From: Candidatus Atribacteria bacterium
GTDB lineage: Bacteria; Atribacterota; JALVIU01
Direction of reading: 5' to 3'
DNA: 5,792 nt
Assembly: GCA_027028665.1 (NCBI GenBank)
Contig: JALVIU010000069.1
Coordinates: forward strand, 1-5,792
Below, piece after piece: positions 1-5,792 of this stretch. The notes under the pieces are model-generated. The model searched no databases and was not told the DNA's origin. It saw only the letters and a program-made list of their open reading frames with translations. The translations under genes and the position numbers were made by a program. Positions within the stretch are counted from its first letter, which is position 1; each line of letters opens with the position of its first letter.

Positions 1-1729
1 CAATGGCTTTATCGTATTTGTTCTCTTTCATATAAGATATACCCAGATAAAAATAAAGATGGGGGTCATCGGGTCTTAATCTTCTTAATCTCTCAAGAGT
101 TATTATTGTATTTTCTATATCACCTTTATTATAATAACACATTGCCATATTAAACATTGCATTGAAATCACTATACATCTTAAGGAATTTTTTATAATAA
201 CCAATGGCCTTATCATACTTTCTAAGAAACTGATACACCTTTCCCAGATAGAATGTGGATAGGGGATCATATGGATCAAGATAGTTTGCTATAACGACTT
301 TCCTGAACCCCTCTTTTACCATGGGTATAGGGTCATCTGCCTTTATACTTCTAAGAAGTGTGATCTTTCCTTTGCCCAAATACATCCTTGCTATATATGC
401 CTTTATACTATATCCAAATAGAAAACTTATCATTATTATGAGGGTAAAATACAAAACTATAACACCTGCCCTGGATCTTAGCTCTATCTTTTTCTCTCCC
501 TCTCCTACAATAAGGCCTACGAATAATGAAAAATAAAGCATGCTTGCCGCAAGGTGAAGGGGAAAGCTTACAAGGGAGTGTATGAGAAATATTATAATAC
601 CTGATGTAATTGATATGTAAAACAAATCCCCTGTTTTTTTGATTTTTTCTATACCTTTTATAAGGATAAGATAGATAATATACAAAAACACCAGAAATCC
701 AAATATCCCTGTCTCTGAAAATACCTGTAAATATTCATTGTGCGCCCTTTTTGCATTATATGCATGCTTTTTTCCTGCCTGTTTTTCAAGAAGTTTGCTT
801 TGATAAAATGGATAGAAGTAACCAAATCTTCCTGGAGCTACACCCTTTATAGGATGGGTCTTTATCATAAGGAGTGCTACCTTCCAGAATACTATACGCT
901 GTGAAATAGAACCACCATTTTCTGTACCTGATAAAAATTCCTTTGTATTTTCGAGTTTCGTCCATATTGGAAGTCTTCTCTGGTTAAGGGGGTTTGGTGT
1001 AGAGTATATAATACTTACAACTATCATAACCAGAATAGCTATTACAAGAGGTTTCACAATATGCTGGCCTGCCTTTTTCGCCCACCAAAAAAACAGTGCG
1101 AAACCTACAAAAAACCCAAGAAGTGCACCCCTTGCCCCAAGCATTATAAGAGCAGTATAAGATATTCCAAAAAGTATGGCACCCAGAAGTTGTCTTTTAA
1201 ATATCTTCTTTATAAAAAAAGGCATGTTTATTGCGATAAAGTCAGCAGCAAAATTGGGATTCCCAAAAAAGGAAAGAATTTCTTTATTTTTTGGCACAAA
1301 TACAAGATAGTAGCCGTAAAATTGAAATATTGCATAAACAGAAACTATGCTTACTATCCATATAATAAGTTTTTCGATAATAGGAAAATCCTCATCCTGG
1401 ATAAGATTTCTCCACATGTAAAAAAGAGAGAAAAAAGCAAAAAACAAAAAATAATACCTTATAGACTGTATAGGATTATCAGAAAGTATAATCCCTATTA
1501 TGACAATAACCCCATAAAGATAGAGGCTAAGGTCTATTTTATCTTTGAGTATGTAGAGGCTTCTCTCTTTCAATCTATTAAATAAATATATAAAGAGGAT
1601 GATAGGTATAGCTACTGCAAGATCTAAGAACTTTACATCATTTATATATGGTACACTTATAGAAAAATGAAACGGTACAATTACCAAAAGTAAATAAAGT
1701 AATCTTTTCGCCCAGAGAATTTTCTTCAC
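1..1729 (-). CDS. O-antigen ligase/polymerase-like membrane protein with C-terminal TPR repeats (3' end outside window)
   Basis: The frame is open for 576 codons from a GTG at 1729 to the left edge, so the C-terminus is missing. About 440 residues are largely hydrophobic, with many membrane helices. Wzy/WaaL-family (Wzy_C type) motifs are visible in order: GNPNFAA near 156-162, ARGA with R200, R278-x3-W282 followed by HP and G near 292-296, HNEYLQ at 330-335, and HSLVSFPLH at 384-392. Family members transfer undecaprenyl-linked glycans to lipid A core (WaaL) or protein (PglL type), or polymerise O-antigen (Wzy); the sequence does not decide which. A last membrane helix at about 422-440 is followed by TPR-like units starting near 489, 522 and 556, each with the usual small and aromatic positions and KYDKAI-type turns; the third is cut by the edge. 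The gene begins 19 bases after the permease stop, so co-transcription is likely. The family is clear, the exact reaction is not. Confidence 0.88.
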   Translation of the reverse strand, partial: MKKILWAKRLLYLLLVIVPFHFSISVPYINDVKFLDLAVAIPIILFIYLFNRLKERSLYILKDKIDLSLYLYGVIVIIGIILSDNPIQSIRYYFLFFAFFSLFYMWRNLIQDEDFPIIEKLIIWIVSIVSVYAIFQFYGYYLVFVPKNKEILSFFGNPNFAADFIAINMPFFIKKIFKRQLLGAILFGISYTALIMLGARGALLGFFVGFALFFWWAKKAGQHIVKPLVIAILVMIVVSIIYSTPNPLNQRRLPIWTKLENTKEFLSGTENGGSISQRIVFWKVALLMIKTHPIKGVAPGRFGYFYPFYQSKLLEKQAGKKHAYNAKRAHNEYLQVFSETGIFGFLVFLYIIYLILIKGIEKIKKTGDLFYISITSGIIIFLIHSLVSFPLHLAASMLYFSLFVGLIVGEGEKKIELRSRAGVIVLYFTLIIMISFLFGYSIKAYIARMYLGKGKITLLRSIKADDPIPMVKEGFRKVVIANYLDPYDPLSTFYLGKVYQFLRKYDKAIGYYKKFLKMYSDFNAMFNMAMCYYNKGDIENTIITLERLRRLRPDDPHLYFYLGISYMKENKYDKAI

Positions 1730-1734
1730 CTCTT
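1726..1734 (-). promoter_or_regulatory. Shine-Dalgarno-like AAGAGGTGA overlapping the ligase GTG start
   Basis: On the minus strand the sequence AAGAGGTGA resembles a strong ribosome binding site, but the only usual start codon nearby, GTG at 1729, lies inside it. An in-frame TAA at 1735-1733 rules out any upstream start. The next usual start in frame is a TTG at 1687 with no purine-rich site before it. An ATT codon at 1720 sits 5 bases after the site. The GTG is used here by convention, and the true start is uncertain by a few residues. Confidence 0.45.
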
Positions 1735-1748
1735 AGTATTTTTTTATA

Positions 1749-3638
1749 TTATACCATAGAAGTATTATTACGAGAGAGAAACCTTTTGTGGATAAAGAGT
1801 ATTATCACAATACCAAGAAGTGCAAGTAAATTTGTGAGGATATTGGGCTTTATAAGGGTAAGTATAAGAATAAATATTCCTATTCTTCCCAGGATATGAA
1901 GTCTTCCTCCTCCAAACCAACCTTCAAGGGATATAGCGAGGAATAGGATACCCATTATAGCAATAATCGAATAGATGATAATATCTATTATGTTTCCCTG
2001 TAACAAAAGGGATGGGTTAAATACAAACATAAATGGGACAAAAAAGCCTGCAAGTCCAAGCTTCCACGCCATATATCCTGTCTTCATGGCATTTGTACCT
2101 GCTATTCCACTTGCTGCATATGCAGAAAGCGCAACAGGTGGTGTAATAAATGAAAGTACAGCAAAATAAAGTACGAAAAGATGTGCAGGTAAAAGGCCGA
2201 TACCGAGTTTCAAAATTACAGGTACTGTGAGTATAGATGTAATAATATATGCAGCGGTAGTAGGCACCCCCATACCGAGGATTATACATGCAACCATGGA
2301 TAATACAAGTGTACCCAGGAGATTACCATGTGCAATCTGAATGATCACCTTGGAGAAAAATACACCCAGGCCAGTAAGTGATACAATTCCTATTACAAGA
2401 CCTGCTGTTGCAGATGCGGCAACTACAGGTACCATAGTAATTGTACCAGCTTTTAAGGCATCTAAGATCTCTCTCCATGGTATATATCGTGTCTTTATAT
2501 ACTTTTCTAATATCCCTACAATAAGTGTGGCTATAACAGTATAGACACCTGCCTTGGATGGGCTTGCCTTAAGTATCATAAGTTCATAAATCAAAATAGT
2601 AATAGGAATGATAAGATGCAATCCCTCTCCAAGTGTCCTCCAAAATGGGGGTGTTTCACTTTTTGGTATTCCCTCAAGCCCTTCCTTATCTGCTTCAAGA
2701 TATACCATAATCCCTATGGAGAGAAAGTATAAGAATGCAGGAATAAATGCAGATACAGCGATCTTCCAGTATGGTATATCTGTCATATCTGACATAACAA
2801 ATGCCGCAACCCCCATAACAGGTGGCATAAACTGCCCTCCAGTAGATGAAACTGCCTCCACCGCAGCCGCAAATAAAGGTCTATATCCTGTCTTTTTCAT
2901 AAGAGGAATAGTAAATGTACCTGTAGTTACTACATTGCTAACTGAGGAACCAGATATCATACCCATCAGGGCACTTGATATAACAGATGTAAGGGCAGGT
3001 CCTCCCTTTATATGCCCTGCCAAAGAATAGGCAAGCTTAATAAAAAACTCTCCACCACCTAATTTATCTAAAAATGCACCAAATATGATAAATACAATAA
3101 CAAAGGTAGCACATGCACCAAGTGGTATGCTAAATATACCCTCTGTAGTCCAGAAAAGATACTCAGAGAGGTCAAAAAGCGTATAACCTTTGTGGTTTAG
3201 ATCCCCTGGTAGATATGGACCAAATATAGCATACCCCAGAAATAAAAGAGCAACAATCACGATAGGCATTCCCACACTTCGCCTTGTAAGTTCCAATGTG
3301 ACAACCATTGCTATTATGCCAAATATAAGTTCAAAGGTTGTAGGTCCCCACACCCCTCTATTTAGCACTCTGGACGGCATAACTGCAATGAAAAAATATA
3401 TACCTGATGCAAGAAATACTATAGCCAGAATAAGATCATATATTGGTACCTTTTCTTTGCTCAAATTTCTCTTTTTACCGTTTATGGAATAAAGGACAAA
3501 TCCAATAAATAAAGATGCAAAAAAGAGGATGCCCCTCTGCTGAAGGGGAGAGAGGGCACCATAGAAGGCACTATAGAGATAATACAAAGATACACCTATT
3601 GCTGTAATTGTAATAAGGTAATTTATGCTCTTTTTCAT
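1749..3638 (-). CDS. TRAP transporter fused permease (DctQ-like plus DctM, TAXI-associated)
   Basis: A 629-residue polytopic inner-membrane protein, the permease of a TRAP importer that takes substrate from the periplasmic binding protein encoded just upstream, normally driven by a sodium or proton gradient. The first ~160 residues hold several membrane segments and resemble the small DctQ-like part; the rest is the large DctM-like part, giving the single-chain form usual for TAXI systems. DctM-like signatures are SGSSVSN at 230-235 followed by IPLMKKTGY near 244-252, GGQFMPPVMG at 267-276, LGMGVPTTAAY at 454-464, and TPPVALSAYAASGIAGTNAMKTG near 499-521. Three more hydrophobic segments close the C-terminus at about 551-571, 582-596 and 603-618. 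The length is typical of fused TRAP permeases and the reading frame is intact. The start ATG has no visible ribosome binding site, and no other usual start occurs in frame before the upstream TAG at 3674-3672. The substrate is unknown. Confidence 0.95.
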   Translation of the reverse strand: MKKSINYLITITAIGVSLYYLYSAFYGALSPLQQRGILFFASLFIGFVLYSINGKKRNLSKEKVPIYDLILAIVFLASGIYFFIAVMPSRVLNRGVWGPTTFELIFGIIAMVVTLELTRRSVGMPIVIVALLFLGYAIFGPYLPGDLNHKGYTLFDLSEYLFWTTEGIFSIPLGACATFVIVFIIFGAFLDKLGGGEFFIKLAYSLAGHIKGGPALTSVISSALMGMISGSSVSNVVTTGTFTIPLMKKTGYRPLFAAAVEAVSSTGGQFMPPVMGVAAFVMSDMTDIPYWKIAVSAFIPAFLYFLSIGIMVYLEADKEGLEGIPKSETPPFWRTLGEGLHLIIPITILIYELMILKASPSKAGVYTVIATLIVGILEKYIKTRYIPWREILDALKAGTITMVPVVAASATAGLVIGIVSLTGLGVFFSKVIIQIAHGNLLGTLVLSMVACIILGMGVPTTAAYIITSILTVPVILKLGIGLLPAHLFVLYFAVLSFITPPVALSAYAASGIAGTNAMKTGYMAWKLGLAGFFVPFMFVFNPSLLLQGNIIDIIIYSIIAIMGILFLAISLEGWFGGGRLHILGRIGIFILILTLIKPNILTNLLALLGIVIILFIHKRFLSRNNTSMV

Positions 3639-3661
3639 ATTAAAAGGGTAAGGGCAGACAT
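3635..3661 (-). other. Possible 8-codon leader ORF (MSALTLLI) overlapping the permease start
   Basis: An ATG at 3661 opens eight codons and ends in a TGA that shares ATGA with the permease start at 3638. A weak AGGG lies 8 bases before the mini-ORF ATG, at 3673-3670, within the stem of the hairpin. Stop-start overlap of this kind often couples translation, and the permease start has no ribosome binding site of its own. An ORF this short can easily arise by chance, so this is a hypothesis, not a gene call. Confidence 0.2.
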
Positions 3662-3673
3662 CTCGTCTGCCCT
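3651..3673 (-). terminator. Intergenic hairpin between the TAXI protein and permease genes (attenuator or mRNA-stabilising stem)
   Basis: A perfect 9-bp inverted repeat, AGGGCAGAC and GTCTGCCCT, flanks a 5-base loop. Six of nine pairs are G-C, which stands out in AT-rich DNA. It begins 8 bases after the binding-protein stop codon and ends 12 bases before the permease ATG. On the transcribed strand it is followed by TACCCTTTTAAT, a poor U-tract, so full termination is unlikely. Partial termination, or protection of the upstream mRNA from 3' decay, would give more binding protein than permease, a ratio often seen in binding-protein importers. The stem is seen directly; its role is inferred. Confidence 0.6.
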
Positions 3674-3681
3674 ATCTTTGG

Positions 3682-4662
3682 TTATTTATTGTATTCTGGT
3701 GGATATAGGAAATCTGCAATCTTAAATCCCTTTTCTTTAAAGTATTTTATAGCTCCTGGGTGAAGCGGAATTGCTGCACCTTTTAGGGCATTTTCAAGCG
3801 TTACATATTTTTTCACAGAAGCGCTTGCATCCTTCCACTCATCTCTGTATTTGTATAGAGTATCTAATATTTTGTATATATCATCTTCTGTAAACCCTGC
3901 ATCTTTCGTGGTATACATAAATACAACAATAGATGCTGTTGTAACAGGATAATCTACTCCACGATAGGTACCAGCTGGAATAACATTTTTATTGAAAAAT
4001 GGGAATTTCTTATAGAGGTTATCATCATCTAAAGAAATCATGCGTACATTAAATGATGTGGTAAGATCTCTGAAGGCAGCAGACTTCAAAGGATGTGTTG
4101 CTATCATAGCATCTATTGTCCCATCTTTAAGTGCAGCTACTGCATCTTTTTCTCTTAAGAAAAATGGTTTTATATCTTTGTAAGTAATACCATAGTATTC
4201 AAGTATCAGCCTTGCGTCTATCTCTCCCCCACTTCCTGCAGCACCTACACTTACTCTCTTCCCTTTGAAGTCCTTTATACTTTTTATATCACTATTTGCA
4301 GGTACGAATATCTGAAGCCAACCAGATAGCGTACCAAAGAGGGAACGAAGCTGTGTAATCTTCTTACCTTTAAAAGGACCAAGTCCATTGTATGCAAACC
4401 ATGCTATATCGTTTTGTGCAATACCCCATTCTACCTTTCCAAGGCTTAGGTTTCTAATATTTGCCAGGGAACCTGCGGAAGACTCTGCAGATGCCTTAAA
4501 CTCTGGTAGGTGCTTGTTTATGGTCTCTGCCATAAGTACACCCATTGGATACAAAGATCCAGATGTACCAGCTGTAGCAATTCTAAATCTCTTAACAGCA
4601 AATGCATTTGCAGATACTAAAACCAAAGTCAAAACTAACAAAACTACCAAAAACTTCCTCAT
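3682..4662 (-). CDS. TAXI family TRAP transporter solute-binding protein
   Basis: A 326-residue periplasmic binding protein, complete. The N-terminus is a clear signal peptide: MRK, a leucine/valine-rich core at about 5-17, and a likely cleavage after ANAFA at 18-22. The mature part opens with RIATAGTSGSLYPMG at 27-41, the characteristic early motif of TAXI proteins, followed by SAGSLANIRNLSLGKVEWGIAQNDIAWFAYNG at 62-93. RVSVGAAGSGGE at 136-147 matches the usual GSGTE region with a G in place of T. The C-terminal IPLHPGAIKYFKEKG at 298-312 is also typical. The length is normal for the family. It captures substrate in the periplasm and hands it to the fused permease encoded 43 bases downstream. 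Known TAXI ligands include glutamate-like acids, but the ligand here cannot be assigned. The start is supported by a strong ribosome binding site. Confidence 0.95.
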   Translation of the reverse strand: MRKFLVVLLVLTLVLVSANAFAVKRFRIATAGTSGSLYPMGVLMAETINKHLPEFKASAESSAGSLANIRNLSLGKVEWGIAQNDIAWFAYNGLGPFKGKKITQLRSLFGTLSGWLQIFVPANSDIKSIKDFKGKRVSVGAAGSGGEIDARLILEYYGITYKDIKPFFLREKDAVAALKDGTIDAMIATHPLKSAAFRDLTTSFNVRMISLDDDNLYKKFPFFNKNVIPAGTYRGVDYPVTTASIVVFMYTTKDAGFTEDDIYKILDTLYKYRDEWKDASASVKKYVTLENALKGAAIPLHPGAIKYFKEKGFKIADFLYPPEYNK

Positions 4663-4669
4663 AAAACAT

Positions 4670-4678
4670 ACCTCCCTT
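4670..4678 (-). promoter_or_regulatory. Strong ribosome binding site of the TAXI protein gene
   Basis: AAGGGAGGT on the minus strand ends 7 bases before the ATG at 4662 and fixes that start. It lies entirely in the 18-base gap after the aroA stop codon. Another ATG at 4669-4667 directly abuts the site, too close to be used, and is out of frame. This is the clearest ribosome binding site in the window and contrasts with its absence before the permease gene. Confidence 0.8.
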
Positions 4679-4680
4679 CT

Positions 4681-5792
4681 TTATTTTATCTCTTTTACCC
4701 TTTCTATTTTTGCACCCAATGAGGTCATTACCTCATAAAAGTTAGGGAAAGAGATACGTATATATTCTGCATCATCTATTACAGTATTACCCTTTGCTAC
4801 AAGCCCTGCAACAGCTGTTGCCATAACTATACGGTGATCTGTATGCCCATCTATACGGGTACCATATAGATCTGATTTATATATTACCATACTATTTTCA
4901 TATTCTTCTATTTTGGCTCCCATTTTCCTAAGTTCCATCGCTATAGTCTTTGCCCTATCTGTCTCTTTTAATCTGGCTGCACCAAGATTCTTAAGTACTG
5001 TCTTACCCTCTGCCTGGGTACCTAAAACAGAGAGGATGGGTGGTGCATCGGGTAGGTCTCTGCAGTCGATCTCTATGCCCTTTAAAGTCTTACCACCCTT
5101 TATTTTGATTCCGTCTTTTCCATTATTCTTTACCTCAATATCTGCACCCATCTCTTTTAGTATATCTATTATAGCCTTATCTCCCTGATAATCTGTGGTA
5201 TCAAGGCCATACAGTGTAATATCTGAATCTGTAATTGCAGCAGCAACAATGGGGAAACATGCAGACTCCCAATCTGACGGAATTTTGTATTCAAAGGGTT
5301 TGTATCTTTGTCCACCATATAGATAAAACCTTTCCATTTCCTCTTCTCTATATTCTATCCCTGTCCTTTTTAGCCAACCAAGAGTCATCCTTATATATGG
5401 CCTTTCCTGAAGGTTTTCCACATATATCTCTGTATCTTCTGGTGCAAGAGGGGTATTTATGAGAAGCGGGGAAAGCCATTGAGAATTTACTCCAGGGAGC
5501 TTAGTTTTACCACCACGTATAGGCCCCTTTACGACCACAGGCTGGGATCCATCACCTCTTACCGAAAAAGCCTTACCTCCAAGGTCACCTATGGCTTCAA
5601 GCAAAGGGCCAGAAGGACGTCTTCTTATCTGGTGATCCCCTGTAATTACCGTATAACCCTCTTTCACCAAAGACGCGGTACCTATCGCCATATATGTGGT
5701 AGTTCCAGAGTTTCCTGTGTTTAGTACATCATTGGGAAGTTTTGGATTTTTCCAGGATCCCCGTATTATCCATTTATCTTCTTCCAGCGAGA
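4681..5792 (-). CDS. aroA: 3-phosphoshikimate 1-carboxyvinyltransferase (EPSP synthase), 5' end outside window
   Basis: It joins shikimate 3-phosphate and phosphoenolpyruvate to make EPSP, the sixth step of the chorismate pathway, in the cytoplasm. The open frame continues through the internal ATG at 5691 to the right edge, giving 369 visible residues; roughly the first 60 of the usual ~430, with the N-terminal Lys/Ser/Arg substrate site, are missing. Numbering from the first visible codon: GNSGTT at 26-31, RRRPSGPL at 56-63 (phosphoenolpyruvate-site Arg), NSQ at 102-104, ERPYIRMTL at 129-137, DLPDAPP at 245-251 (catalytic Asp region), RLKETDR at 273-279 followed by ELRKMGA, and DHR at 318-320. 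Two commonly conserved basic residues differ: the Arg after GNSGTT is Y33, and the Lys before the final SFP is I346. The rest is intact, so this looks like a divergent member, not a decayed gene. A paralogue with a changed reaction is less likely but possible. Confidence 0.92.
   Translation of the reverse strand, partial: SLEEDKWIIRGSWKNPKLPNDVLNTGNSGTTTYMAIGTASLVKEGYTVITGDHQIRRRPSGPLLEAIGDLGGKAFSVRGDGSQPVVVKGPIRGGKTKLPGVNSQWLSPLLINTPLAPEDTEIYVENLQERPYIRMTLGWLKRTGIEYREEEMERFYLYGGQRYKPFEYKIPSDWESACFPIVAAAITDSDITLYGLDTTDYQGDKAIIDILKEMGADIEVKNNGKDGIKIKGGKTLKGIEIDCRDLPDAPPILSVLGTQAEGKTVLKNLGAARLKETDRAKTIAMELRKMGAKIEEYENSMVIYKSDLYGTRIDGHTDHRIVMATAVAGLVAKGNTVIDDAEYIRISFPNFYEVMTSLGAKIERVKEIK

Noticed and set aside
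1061-1585. A 174-codon lysine-rich open frame on the plus strand.
   Set aside because: It lies wholly opposite the ligase gene. Its Lys-rich, low-complexity content is the reverse complement of Phe-, Leu- and Ile-rich membrane codons, and the minus-strand frame carries the Wzy-family motifs.
1748-1753. A TATAAT match on the minus strand at the permease stop codon, considered as a promoter for the ligase.
   Set aside because: No TTGACA-like box lies 16-19 bases upstream (the sequence there is CTCTCTCG-like), and TATAAT is expected by chance in such AT-rich DNA.
2017-2289. A 90-codon minus-strand frame inside the permease gene.
   Set aside because: It is a shifted frame of a well-supported gene, with Tyr/Cys-rich content typical of an out-of-frame reading.
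2608-3030. A 140-codon open frame on the plus strand, with smaller ones at 1975-2169, 2341-2544 and 3190-3492.
   Set aside because: All are antisense to the permease, show no family motif, and are explained by the codon use of the opposite strand.
5689-5691. The ATG at 5691 as the start of aroA.
   Set aside because: The frame stays open to the right edge and the upstream residues include GNSGTT, an essential EPSP synthase motif, so the true start lies outside the window.
4388-5724. Plus-strand frames at 4388-4738, 4913-5188, 5235-5462 and 5479-5724.
   Set aside because: They are antisense to the TAXI protein gene and aroA, whose motifs are clear, and none has a recognisable product.

Overview
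The window is an AT-rich bacterial segment in which all four genes lie on the minus strand, closely spaced and in one direction. In transcription order (right to left) they are: a 3-phosphoshikimate 1-carboxyvinyltransferase (EPSP synthase, aroA) whose 5' end is cut by the right edge; a TAXI-type solute-binding protein with a signal peptide; a fused TRAP permease; and an O-antigen ligase/polymerase-like membrane protein with a C-terminal TPR tail, cut by the left edge. The gaps are about 18, 43 and 19 bases, and no convincing promoter or full terminator lies between them. A single transcript is the simplest reading, with a possible expression step at the hairpin between the binding-protein and permease genes.

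Organism: the secreted binding protein and the O-antigen ligase-like protein suggest a Gram-negative-type (two-membrane) bacterium. Ile is mostly ATA and Arg mostly AGA/AGG. That usage is common in AT-rich thermophiles but does not settle the phylum. I cannot place the organism further from this window.

Function: the TAXI protein and the fused permease form one TRAP transporter, a secondary, ion-gradient-driven importer in which a periplasmic binding protein delivers substrate to the membrane permease. Its substrate cannot be read from the sequence. AroA belongs to aromatic amino acid (chorismate) biosynthesis, and the ligase-like protein to surface glycan assembly or protein glycosylation. 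They may share only a transcript, not a pathway.

I found no clear new system. The points most worth checking are: the 9-bp perfect hairpin before the permease gene, with an 8-codon mini-ORF whose stop overlaps the permease start (ATGA) where no ribosome binding site is visible; the replacement of two usually conserved basic residues in the EPSP synthase; and the ambiguous start of the ligase gene. There is no RNA gene, CRISPR array, mobile element or long repeat that I can support, and no gene-free stretch above 300 bases.
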